Both the position numbers and the translations under genes were made by a program. The notes under the pieces were generated by a model. It did no database searches. It was given only the letters and a program-made list of their open reading frames with translations, and was not told where the DNA came from. From Formicarius rufipectus (lineage: Eukaryota; Chordata; Aves; Passeriformes; Formicariidae), in the NCBI GenBank assembly GCA_013399695.1, contig VXAU01000691.1:434001-498000 (forward strand): 64,000 bases of DNA. Direction: 5' to 3'. Positions 23,876 to 35,639 of the stretch are shown one piece after another (within the stretch, counting starts at the first letter, position 1; each line of letters opens with the position of its first letter).

Positions 23876-25500
23876 GCACAATCAGCCTGGGATGTATAAA
23901 ATTTCCTTATGGCAGCCTAAATGTCCTTTAAAATGATCTAGAAAATAATGGCTCTACCTACAGTCAATACAAGCAAATAAATAGGTGAAGTAAAAAGCTT
24001 TAAGACACTGTTTGGTGCACAATTTCTCAAGTTAATTAAGAACATTTCAGCATGAGGAACCACTGGCAGGGCAGTGGGTCATGGTGGCTCTACAATTATG
24101 GTTATAATACTTATTGCCCCGTTTTATTCACACATTGCAGTGACTCATGGAAATTTCCCAAACATTCATTTCTTGATTCAAGCCTGGTTTTAGTTTGTGC
24201 AGAGGCTGTTTTAAGGCGCACAGGGGCAGCCAAGGAGCCAGGGAGGGTTTGGCAGCCTGGGCTCACCTGAGGACTGGTGGGAGGGAGCACCGAGCTGGGG
24301 ATTCAGGGACCCCTCACACAGCAGTTCCTCAGGGTGGGATCTGCATGGGACTGACTGACCTGTGAAGAGTGAGGGAATGACTTCAGCCTGTGCTCATCTC
24401 TGCCCACTGCTCATGAAATATAATATAATAAATTGATAGGGTGTTGAGCCATGGTTTCTATTAAATGCAAAGGAAACAAGGGAAGGTACAATTTCAGTGA
24501 AAAATACGTCCATAAGTAATTCCCGAGGGACTCACTGTGGTCTGGGGATTAGGTTTGGGATTACTTTCAGAATTTAGCAGTGACTTATTGTGTAATTTTT
24601 GGGAAACCATTTAAGCTTGGAATTTAAAATTTTCTGTTGAGAAATGAGGTTGATAGTTTTCTGTCACATGCATTAGCATTTGTAAAGCATGCTGTGCCTT
24701 TTCTTCTCTACAGTAAACCAGTTTCTCCTGGTGTCTGGATTTCTGTTCCTTTATATGTCTTTTTAATACTCTGCATTTTCTTTTCTGGTCAAACTGCTTG
24801 TGAAATATGCTCTCCTGTCTTCTAACTCTATATACATGTACGTGTGTATGTGTACAAGCAAATCAAAACAATAGCTTTGTATTTTTTGATTGAATATATG
24901 AGAAATGAACCTGCAAAAACAATACAAACAAAGAAAATTAAGGAAGAGAGAAAATAAAAGAGGAATTCAGCAAGTTGGTCTTGATTTACTAGTTTCTGAT
25001 ACCTCTTTTGTTTAGAGACACCAGGCATGGGAGCCACAAGGTAGGACTTTCTGGGTGATGTAGGGGTTTTGTTGGGGTTTTTTTGTGTCTGCCTCTTAAT
25101 TCACTGTTTCTTGGTCATGCAATAGGGGTCACTGTGTGACCTTCCAGTAATGTTAACCTGTTCTAATTCCAGAATAGAACATATGTACAGAGCCTGAGCT
25201 GGTTTGCCTTCATAGCTGTTCATTTCCAGCATGGTGGGCACGTTTCTGCTGTATATAGGTATATACATGTATATAACACTTTCAGTCTGGACTTACGTGT
25301 TACTGGACAGCCTTTCAAAAACTCAGACCTATTGGAGGAATGTCAGTTGGTGCAGCCCCAAAACCTTGTGCAAAACCTCCTGTAGGTGTGCAGCTTTCTG
25401 AGCTGTGCCACCTCCTATGAAAGGAAGTTTTGGAGCAGGGGCTGCTGTCATTGCTCATTTGTCTGTATCTCCTCCCCAAACAGTCCTCCTGGGTGCAGAA
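23876..25500. other. Noncoding DNA with a GC-richer patch at 24200-24410
   Basis: The patch at 24200-24410 is purine-rich and GC-rich relative to its surroundings (GGGAGGG, CCAGGGAGGG blocks) but nearly free of CpG, so it is not a CpG island. It could be an old unrecognised repeat. The rest shows nothing that can be named. Confidence 0.3.
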
Positions 25501-25504
25501 AATG

Positions 25505-25850
25505 AAATGGTTTCTTGTTTACCTGAGGTAGGTGAATAATTCACTACCATTTCACATGTCTCATCGTGATAAGTCTACAAATGTCTTAGTGGGTGAACTC
25601 AAACATGTTTGTGCTGCACTATTTACTACGAAGTTAACTTCTATGTAACAAGTGTTGGTGTTCACTGCAGGCTTGGGTCTCACCTCTACAGCAGGAACAG
25701 CTTTAATGTATTTCTTGAGCTGAGTGAATAATTCATCAGTATTTTTGCATGTCTTCATGCTGTCAGTCCACAAGCATCACGCTGGAGAAACTTAACATTT
25801 GTCTTATGCTATTTACTACTGCATTACCCTCCCCATATCTGATGTCACTG
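25505..25850. repeat. Diverged tandem duplication, period about 191 bp
   Basis: Two adjacent related copies are visible. GTGAATAATTCA at 25532 recurs at 25724 (offset 192), and CTATTTACTAC at 25619 recurs at 25809 (offset 190). Between these anchors the order TTTxxCATGTCT, a GTC/AGTCxACAA motif and AACxTTTGT is shared, with substitutions and small indels. Upstream, AATG...TTTCTTG precedes both. Divergence is high, so the duplication is old. In minus-strand translation both copies share a VVNS...VD pattern, but each has stops in that register, so coding function is not supported. Confidence 0.7.
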
Positions 25851-28800
25851 CTCTCCCCTCTGCTGAGTATCAGCTGTCTACCAGCAAATACTTTCAATTT
25901 ACTGTAGCAGCATTGCTGAGCAGCTGCAAAATAATTTTTCTAACATGTGGCAGAACAAATTATTGCACAGGAGGGGGTTAATGGAATTGTCTGCCAGAGG
26001 AATAAATAATTGAAAGGACATGGATCTACTTATTAGCTTGAATAGAGGCTTGATGTCCTAAATTATACCTTGTTAGAGGTAGGGAGCTTATGCTTTGTTT
26101 CAACAGAAGCTGACTTCAGGAAGCAGTGTCAGTAGACCTGATATTTTTGTCTGTCACATTTATCCTAAGAAGCTGAAAAACTAGAAGTTGTAGTAATTCT
26201 CACTTACAACAAAGATATTATTAATTTTCTCTGTGAAAAGTTATCTCTGTTACAGCGACACAACAGAGTCAGAAGGGCTGACAGTAAGGTGCCATCTCTA
26301 AAAAAATAGCTTGAAATTTTATTTTGGTCTGGACAATACCGCTATTAATGGCAGGGCTCTGTGAAATTTAAACTTCTTGCTGGGTTCTTTTCATAAGGTT
26401 TTTCATGCATTATTTTTTAAATGAAGCTATTTAAGTGATATAGCACAGCTAGTTGCTGCTTTCATATTAAAAGCTTAAAATAAACGATGTCGTGCAGTAT
26501 GAAGTTGTACCAGTTTTTCTGGAGTTGTTTGTCAAAATGACATGGTTACTTAAAATTTCATTTCTACATACTCTTTTTTTTTTTTTTAACATAGAAACAC
26601 AACTCAAGGTTGACTGCTTAGAAGAATACTTATTCTCTGAATTTCTTTGTTGCATGCATTTCATAGCAGTACTTACAAAAATTACCTTATATGATTTTCA
26701 GCAAGGAAGAACGAAGTATTTTCTTAAAATTAAGGTTTGGGTTTTTTACAAAAAATAGAATTAAATTATTATTTTGAAGTGTAGCAGAGTAGAAACAATT
26801 TTATATAGAAATGGCTAAACACATTTAGATATCATTTTTGTTCTAAAATGGTTGCATAATAACATTTCGGCAAGAGGGGTGGGTATTTAAAAGCAAGACA
26901 AATAACCCCTTGAAAATATTATTAGTACTTCTATGCTTCTCCAAGCTGGAAGGGAATTTTCACAATCTTCCTGTAAGCAAATTAAAACATAGGTTACAGG
27001 CTTCCAAAATTGGCTTATATAAAAACTGATTTCAGCTCCTGATGATTTTACTGAAGACTTGTGATCTTCCTTCAATCACCTTGGAGTGCCAGCCTAAAGT
27101 TAATCCTGAGATTCTGATGCAGGGCTGCTCTACAGCAGAATTACCCATAATTGCCTCAGTTCCTGCTGACTGGTTATTTTTGCACCAGTGACTCAAATTA
27201 GGCACAGCTGGCCCGAGCAAGTTGGAGTTTAATAACAGGCAATTGTCACAAACTCGCTGACGGTCAATGTTTTTGTCTCAAAAGGGTGAAAGGAGCAGTG
27301 ACAGTTCTCCCCCCTCTCCCTCCACAGGCCCTGAACAAGGAGGGATCTTCTTTCTGAAGCTGAAGGAACAATAAGTTGAGTAAGCTTCTTCCTGTAGGGA
27401 GAGGTTCTTTTCCTCTTCATAATGTTGAGGTGTCTGTACAAACCACATGAATATTTGATGGGTCCTAACAACAAAGGACAAAAAAGAGTCCTCTTCATTT
27501 TTGTACATAGGCATCGTATATTGAGCCAGCAAAACTGGAAAGCTGAAATGAGGTTTAAATTGAGAGTCTTCTCAGTTGAGGGCTGGGTCACCCAGACAGC
27601 AGTGTAACTTTTACATTGGAAATGAGTCTGACAGTGCTTGTCCAGGCAGCATGATAGCCCTTTCTTAAAGCCGTTGGCTGATTTTACCAAAAACCAGCAT
27701 TGGAATCCAGAATAATGAAATACAGCAGTCCATAAATGAGCCAGAGCAGACTCTTACTGATGAACAGGCAACTGCCTGTCTGGATCTTGTTGTCACTCCT
27801 GTTTGCTGCTTCCAGAACTTTGCATAAAATGGGATCTGTTGATCTTTTTCTTGGTGGAGATGGGAATGTCTTTTGTGGCTAACTTGGCAGGACCGCCTTT
27901 TCAAAGGACTTCTAATGAAGATTGCAATCTGTGTAAAACAAATAGAAAATATTTTGAGAAATCAGCTGCTGAGTAAATCCATGGGTTTATTTATGATGTC
28001 TGGTTTCAAGGCAGTGTTCCAGCTGCATTTTGTCCTAACAAAGTCACAGGCTTTTGCAAAATTCCCCGTTGAAATTCCTGCTGGATGTGTTCAATGGTGC
28101 GAACACTTGTTCCTGCATAAGAGAAGTTTAGATCCATTACTGTGTTTGCTTCAGAGCTCACCTGTCCAAATGATATGAAAGAATCTCTTGAAGTTAATTA
28201 ATGTTTCATCAAAGATGATCATTGATGACAAAAGCCAAATACCAAAGTTAGTGAATGAAAGTCAGTATTTCTACTTTGACTATCTAAAAACTATCTTGGA
28301 ACAATACCTGTGTGTTCAAAAGCAATGTGCAATGCAAACAGGCATGCTAGAAACAGTATTATAAATTTACTACCAGAATATGTAGTGAATTCAAAGATAT
28401 CTGCTGCACGTCTTTCTTCATTACTTTGTGAGACCTTTAAGAATCACAAATGCCAACATAGAGACGGAATATTAAGACATCCCCAAGGGTAAGTTGAATA
28501 AAAATTCCCGAGAGCCTATAAATCTATTTGAAGGTGATAACCTAATTACCACTATGCCTGTCAAATCTGAAGAAAAGTGATAAGTAAAACAGTAATTCTA
28601 TGAAATATGGACTTTTACTTATCTGGCTTGACCTTTCCTCCTGCTCTTTAACCCTTCTGCCCTTCAAGTCTCAAAAAATGGTTGCGTACAAAGAATACTA
28701 TAATACAGCCTTCGACTTGGTAAGCTGGAGATGTTGAGCACTTCAATACTGCATTGAATCCTTCACCCACTGCGGAGCTGTTTGGAAGCCAACATAATAA

Positions 28801-31169
28801 AATGAGCATAACGTGCTTGTGTTCAATTGACCATTTGTCCTTTTGTGAAAAGAAAGAGTCTGTGGGACAACAGGCCCTGGATGAGACTTTGAAGCTGAAT
28901 TTTGGACGTAAGGTGGCCAAAAAGAAGTTAGCTGAGGGTGGACTGAGCTCTGTACTGCCCTAGTTAGAGACTTTCAGCTTGGAAACTGGGTCATTCCTTG
29001 GCATTCCTCAAGTATTTCTGGGTTGCAATACAGAGAAACCCAAAGAAGTGAACGATAAACACTTAAATCAAGGTCAGAACAACAAGTGAGTTTCTATCAC
29101 CTTCCTTTAATCAGTGTAGGTCCAGAACCTCTGGTGACCTGTGTGGGTACCAGCTGTCAGTGTAAAAGCTTGACCAGTTCCCCTTAATGAGAACCCTTGT
29201 TTTTCACAGATACGCTTAATAAATGCTCCAATTAAATTCATGGACCAACCAAGTATCTGAAATGATGGAAAGGATGATTAAATTTTAAAATTAGCAAAGT
29301 GACAAAGGGAGAAAAAAATACCTGCAGCCCTTAACTATATGACTTTTACACGAAGCTGACAATGCGAAGCAAGAAATTGCACACCAGATTCAACACAAAT
29401 GTATTAGATTGAAGATAAAAATAAGGCTAGATAATTTTTAATGCATTAATTAATTTCTAGTCAGTAAAATAGCAAACATTAGCGTTTGCATGAACAGCAT
29501 TTCACATATCAGAAATGATCATTTACACTTGATTTAAGCTCCAATCAAAGTCATAGTCTTGACAATGTTACTGTGAAATTCTACAGACTCATTTCACTAT
29601 ATTCATGCTATTCCCACTAATTCAGCAAGTCTTGTATAAAAAACATGCTCATAAGGGACTCTGTATGAAAACTCATAAATGGGTTAACAATTTTAGGTGC
29701 TACTCAGTCTTAAATACAATAAATCCAATATACCATAAATTGCACTTATATATGAGAATATAAAGTATCTCTTGAGCTATAAGTGATTATAAATCAGGGG
29801 GAAAATCAGTTAAAGACCCAGAATTTTTTGTGTGCTACAAAATCACAGTGGGGATAGTTCTCCTGAAAGCACACTTTCCCCACTTGTTATATATTTACAG
29901 CTAAGCCACATATTTTGTTTGATTCTTCTACTCCCTTTGCACAAATTTAGAAAATACCATTTTTGAAACAAATGCAATATATGGAGAGCAGGACAGGATT
30001 TTAAATTTCTCAGGTGGTTCTGAAAATTACAATTTACATTTTAGGAGGCAACGTCTTCAGAATCATACCCCTTGTGAGGCTAAAACGGTGCAGCTGATGT
30101 TCAGCAATCAGCTTTCTTCATGTCATTTGCTTCTTCCCTTTTCGCAGTGCAATCAAATCCCTCCCAGCTCTTGTAGGCAAAGGCCTTGGGCTATTCCATG
30201 CACGTGTTTGTCCCGATGACTTTGCTTGGACAGGTAATTGTCTTACAGAGCTCCCTTTTATTCAGTCACTTTTTACTGCTCATTGTGACTTTTCTCTATT
30301 CAAAGCCAAAGCATGTGGTGGAAGCTGGCCTCAAACACCAGCCAAGAGCTGAGGAATGCCCTCAGGTGGGTTCTGGGGAATTTTCAATGACTGTTTTCTA
30401 TGAGCTTATCCAGTCCATCTTAGAAGCCCATAAGAAGTGCCTTGGTTTATGTCTGATTTTCCCTATCTGGCAAGGGGAGAGTGAAGGGGGATGTATACGT
30501 GTATGTATGTGTAACAATTAGGGAATGATTAATGAATATACATATTAGGGGAGCACTGAGTTATTTAAAATGAATTGCAGATAGCTTTCAGGCTTTTGCC
30601 TGTCACTTTAGTAAGGTGTTCCTGGCAATGATTTGTGCTGGTTAAGTGTCCTGTTGGATTGTGAAGACCTTGAAGAACAGATGAAGTTGTTGCAATGAAT
30701 TTCTCTTTCTGATGCTTACCTGAACTTAAACTTCAAGTCATATATTTTTATGTGTTATTATTTACCTGCTTGTAGTAACATATTTGGTCTTTGAAAGGTT
30801 CACTTGTTAAAATGGGTGATTAACAGAGATCACTGGTTGAAGTCTAAGAAAAAGTGAATTTTAACTTTCTTCTACATTTACTTTTCCCTCTTCATATAGC
30901 TATTCCTTTTCTTGCTTGAGAGCACCTCTAGGCCCCAAGACAGATTTCAATGTTTAATTTATTTTCATTTTTGATAGGCTTCATTCCCTAAGTGCAAAAT
31001 AAACTCTGCTGCTTGTATTACAATTTTATTATCAGTAGCTTTCAGTGCATTCAGTACTCTGCTTTGTAGTACCAGTCTTTGGAATACTAAATCAAGAGGT
31101 GTTATTCACTGGCAGTTCTTTTGTCTTGTCAATTTGGATTTTTTTCAATGCACATAATATTTAGAAAAT
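25851..31169. other. Unrecognised unique noncoding DNA
   Basis: T14 at 26574-26587 is the only low-complexity tract of note. Overlapping ORFs at 27229-27690 (minus) and 28310-28963 (both strands) have no recognisable domain. A strong donor-like AAGG/GTAAGT at 28485-28494 closes one of them (see findings). Several CpGs remain at 28660-28910, but no gene could be identified. Confidence 0.35.
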
Positions 31170-31260
31170 TTAAGACTACAAGAGACCCTTTGTGGTCATA
31201 CAGTCTCACTCCCTGCTTTACCTGATTAGAGAATTTCATTTACATCAAATCCCAAACTTT
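31170..31260 (-). mobile_element. Old CR1-like 3' fragment, antisense
   Basis: The order GAGACCC, TTTGTGGTCAT, CAGTCTCACTCCCTG, then GATTAGAGAATTTCATTTAC follows the reverse complement of ancient amniote CR1 3' ends (GGGACC..GTGGTCATCTAGTC..GACCTCCTG..CAGAGAACTTCA). Matching is patchy, consistent with a very old insertion. A chance resemblance is possible over this short length. Confidence 0.45.
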
Positions 31261-34200
31261 CCTGGCTAAGCCCAGGTAGCTATTTCAGAGTCATGAAAAG
31301 CAGTTTTTAAGACAACTCAGAGCTGGTAAGTTTTGTATAGGACACAAAAATAATGGGACCTTTGAATGGCCAGCCTGGGTTGCAATCAGGTGGCTACAAA
31401 CCACATTTGAGGGAAGGAGGGTCCTCAGAACCCTTCAGCTGCTGTTTCCCTGTGTTGGCTTTCTGAGGGTCAGTCCGGCTGAGGACTTGTCTTGGAGTCT
31501 GACTGGTGCTGATTACTCTGTTAGATTAGAGAAGTTTCATCCCTGGGTTTTGTCTTCCCCATGTGCTTTGCCCATGGGTTCTGTCCTCCACCTGACTCCT
31601 CATTCCTGTCTGTGGAATTCTGTGCTGCCTATTCAGCCCAGATCCAGCCTCGTGGAAAAATTCCATGTCTTGTCTGACACAGGACTCTGTTGTAGGATCA
31701 GCTTCCATGGGACTGAGGCACTGACTGTATCTTCAGCTTTTAAAATCACTTCAGAGGTATTTAATCAAAAGATTGGGGTTAACTTTGGTTAGAATGGGTT
31801 TCTGGCCATGGGAATTCTTTTGTGTCCAGTTTCTTCTGTGCACTATATACTCATTGACACGTGGCTACTCGACCCCTCCTTCATGTTGTCAACTCAAGCT
31901 CCAGAGAATTATAATTACAGGAAATGTGTGCTTATTTGCTACATGTATTTTAACAGTTAGTAAAAGATCCCAGAAGGTTAAACTTAGTTGAGAGGAGACT
32001 GACCCCAAAGTACCTGTCATGAGGTTCCAGGTCTGCCTCAAAATATGAGGTGGTTTTTCATTTTGCAGAGAAAGAACAAACTTATTTTTCCCCAACAAAA
32101 TAGAAATGATGTACTTGATATTTTTCCTGAAAAGTACAGCAGGTGAATAGTTCAGCAGTTATGTTAAAAGACCTCATTAGGCAAGCTAATTAAATGTGGC
32201 TGGAGCAGGGAGTTTTTTATTTCTGGTGCAGTAGTTGACTTCTAGTTGACTTATCTTGAAGAAGTGTCTGTGTGCCTTTTTACATGCCAGAAACCAGCTT
32301 ACCACCAAAAGAGTTACAGTGTCATTATGGAACCATACCTATTCCAGAAGGATGCTGCTTTCTTTTTATTCCATTTTATTTTTTTTTGATTTTCTGCTGC
32401 AATTTTATTCAGTGCCATCTGCTCTTCAACTCGGTTTTCCCTATTTCGTTTCAATCTTTAGGCTGTACTAGCAAGAACTTAAATTTTATATGTTTCTAAG
32501 ATACCAGGTCCACTTGTGATGATGCATATTGCAAACAACTGACATTTGCTTGATCTCCTATTATTACTGCAAACAGAAGCATCCATAGGGACTCCTAAAG
32601 AAATGAAGCATTTCTCCAGACACCACCTTTGGACAGTTCAGATACTTTAATCTAACTTTTCAACAGGAGACTTTTTTAAACTACCTTTATATAAAACTAC
32701 TATATCTTAAACAATATGTTTCTAAGGAAGTCTTGTGGGTTTTATTAAGTTACAGAAAATCCAAATGGCATGTGATTATTATGCTTTTTGCAGTTATAGA
32801 TTGGAAAATGCATTTATCAGGTACTTAAGGCCATCTCAGCCATCCACCCAACCAGATGGAAGATATTCTTTGTTGTTAGAGGGATAATAAAATAACAGGA
32901 TTATTGCATTGGCACATTTTGCTTTCTTAAGTGCAGGCTTTTCTCCTCTTAGCTGTGATTTCTGATTGCCAAAGCTTACTTCATCAGCAGATACATCACC
33001 TGAACACTATAATGCTTTCTCTGGTTAATTGTGTTTAGGTTTGTAAGGGCAAACCAGATTGTAATTAACTTCCAGGAATAAAAGACATTTTATGATTTCC
33101 AGTAGCTGAACAAGGACAGGCACTATGACAGTGTGTGTTGCAAACGGGCAGCTGAAAGTCCTTGAGTTGCACCTCTGCTCTCCCAGAACAAGCAAAGTCC
33201 CAGGGATTCCTTTGCTTCCCCAACCAGCAGTGCAAAACCAAACCCAGGTGAAATGTAACTATTTCTTCATACCTGGAACCAAACTGATGACAAAGAAACG
33301 TTTCTGCAAACTGTTGAGAGACTTTCTTTTACTCAGGGTTTGAATGACTCTTCAGTGCTTTTTAAATATTAATTTTTTTTTCTGGAAAATACGGAAAAAT
33401 TATTTATAAAAGTGCTGTCTTAAAAGGAATGCTCTGTACTGTAGAGCTCTGTACTTCCAAACTTTAAGTCTGTCTTACATGACATTTTAAACTAAGCACA
33501 AGTAAATTTAAAATACAGTAAAATATTTCCACTTATTTTACATTGTGGATTATTTCCACCTACTTACAAAGTGTTTACATCCTATAACTATGGGAAGAAG
33601 TTCTTAAAGACTTTAAGACCATAAAATCACAACCTTTGATCATTTTAGCTTATATAATTAGGATATTTTACCTCTAGGATAATTTTGCCCCCTTTTTTAC
33701 CACTGAGGGGCTGTAAGGGATTCAGGATTTTGCAGTTAACATTGACTCATTAACATTAATATTCTGCATTTTGAAAGCATATTGAGGTCACCAATTGCCC
33801 TGGCTTTTTCTAGGATTTATCTGTCTGCCAGCATGATGTGGGAGTTGTGCTGGAATACTTTTTCGATGAGTTTGGGTTTTATCACATCTGAAAGCAAAAA
33901 TGTGAGTTGTTTCTGAAATTGATTGCAAACTATTTTACTGCCATAATTTTTAGAATAAGGGAAGACTTTTAATCTGTAATGTCCTTAATAGTAGGCAATT
34001 AATAAGTAGATAAATTGGGAAGGAAAGAAAAAAAAATTAGTTCAGTTTTTAACTGATTCCCTTCTAGTCATTCTCTCTCAGCGTTCCAGAAAAAGCTTTA
34101 AAAAGGTGAACTCATTTCCAGTAATGCAGGGGAGGGTGGGAAGATTCTTGATAAAAAAATACAAGCAGTTACCAATGTTTAAATTTTCAGCAAATTTATT

Positions 34201-34329
34201 AATAGACTGAAGATTTTTAAAGTGCTATTACTAGCACATATATGGCAGTATACTTTATTGCCCTGTCCGTTGGTAGGATGGTTTGCAGTGTTAAGTTTAT
34301 GCACTTTGTTCAGTTTTCCCTACAAGAAA
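31261..34329. other. Unrecognised unique noncoding DNA
   Basis: No repeat or exon recognised. The opposing ORFs at 31487-31792 and 31526-31708 exclude each other as evidence. The region 33340-34200 is particularly AT-rich. Confidence 0.4.
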
Positions 34330-34541
34330 GACCTGGAGGGGCTGGAGTGTGTCCAGGGAAGGGAAGGGAGCTGGGAAGGGGCTGGAGCACCAGGAGGAGC
34401 TGATGGAGCTGGGGGGGCTCAGCCTGGAGAAAAGGAGGTTCAAGGAGGACCTTCTGGCTCTGGAACACCCCTGCAGGAGGTTGTCTTGGGGAGGATGCCA
34501 GTCCCTTCTCCCAAGTAATAAGCTACAGGACAAGAGGAAAT
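34330..34541 (+). mobile_element. CR1 LINE internal fragment, sense, lacking its 3' end
   Basis: Sense-strand CR1 sequence of the region upstream of the 3' tail. It includes GGAGTGTGTCCAGGGAAGGG, then GAGCTGGGGGGGCTCAGCCTGG, AGAAAAGGAGGTTCAAGGAGGACCTT, CTCCCAAGTAATAAG and GGACAAGAGGAAATG. It stops where a CR1 copy would continue toward the GGTCCCTTCCAACCC tail, so it is truncated at both ends. Loss of the 3' end is unusual, because CR1 primes from it, and implies a later deletion or rearrangement. Short ORFs in both strands here are repeat artefacts. Confidence 0.9.
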
Positions 34542-35452
34542 GCTAATTTTATACATCTGCCATTGCCTTTCCCTGAAGTATTTTAAATATCTGCTGAAAA
34601 TGGAGTTATCCAGACATGATCTAGTTCTATAACCCTACTTAAAAAGCATGAGATTGTACTCTCACACCCCAATATGGAAAGTGAGCTTAAAAATCTGTGG
34701 GTTTTGACCAAGCTACAGTTCTTTATTCAGAAATGCCAGCTTTCTGTAGAGAAGGCAAACTCCAATATCAGGCCCCAAAAGTTTTTCTTAAGTCAGACAA
34801 ATAATTCTTTAAGTAAAGTTAAAGGTTGTACATCCTTGGATAAGCATCTGGTTTTTACAACGCAAACAATGATAAAGAAAGCAAAAGCTGGAATAAATCC
34901 AACTATATAACATACAAAATGTCATGGCAGCAAAAAAAGTTTCAAGCCTTCAGGAGCTCTAGTTTTAATTTGATCCCTTTGTGGAGAATATTTTAATAGG
35001 AAGCTTCAGACTGTGACAAATCAAGTGACTGCATGTTAAACTGTTTTGGTTTTTTTTGGTTGGCTTTTTTTTTAAGTACTTCATTAAGTGTAACTCTGCA
35101 TAGGTTTGATATCTTTTGAACTGTCATTTATAGGAAAAAATGAAAACACTTTGTTATTGTAAAGTTCTACTTGAAATGCTGGTTGTTGTTGCTGGATACA
35201 TGAGAACACAAGACAAGTGGTTGGGGCAGGGAAGTCACATCCCCTTTCCTTGGCATGTTAAACTGTGTCTGAACTGGACCTCAACTGATGGCAGAATGTG
35301 ACCAACTTGTTTGAACAGCAAACTGATATTCTGTCTTTTTTGATATTTTGATGTGGTATAGAACAAACAGAGGTCCAATAATGCACAAAGCAGAATATTT
35401 TAGACTGTTGGCTTTTTCCTCCCAGTATGTTTTGTTTCACTGCACGGTGAAA

Positions 35453-35455
<3 letters not shown>
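34542..35455. other. Unrecognised noncoding DNA
   Basis: Holds no recognisable repeat or exon. Small T-rich runs occur near 35048-35070. The ORF at 34674-34910 lacks any recognisable motif. Confidence 0.35.
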
Positions 35456-35489
<34 letters not shown>

Positions 35490-35510
35490 AAAAAAAAGAA
35501 AAAAAAGAAA
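35456..35510 (+). repeat. Poly(A) tract, A32 plus interrupted tail
   Basis: Thirty-two uninterrupted A residues (35456-35487) are followed by G-interrupted A runs to about 35510. No AATAAA signal lies in the 40 bases upstream and no cDNA-like ORF precedes it, so a processed retrocopy is not supported. CR1 elements do not end in poly(A). Slippage growth of a short A run is the simplest explanation. Sequencing and assembly length at this tract is unreliable. Confidence 0.95.
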
Positions 35511-35639
35511 CCCAAACTGGATGGTTTCTATTTATAAGCATAATTTACTGTTTGAGGAGTAAGCTGCTTGACTTTAGCTGAAATGAAAATATCTCTTGAA
35601 CAATTTTTAATAAAGGAATTAGGAACAAAAATGATGTTG

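Noticed and set aside
24200..24410. GC-rich patch as a CpG island
   Set aside because: GC-rich but nearly lacking CpG dinucleotides, so it does not meet the idea of an island.
25561..25773. Minus-strand ORF across the tandem duplication as a duplicated exon
   Set aside because: The equivalent frame in each copy is interrupted by stops, so conservation of coding is not supported.
27229..27690. 153-codon minus-strand ORF
   Set aside because: No recognisable domain, no CpG or splice support, and another ORF overlaps it in a different frame.
34222..34518. 98-codon Gly/Glu-rich ORF
   Set aside because: Most of it is read-through of the sense CR1 fragment at 34330-34541.
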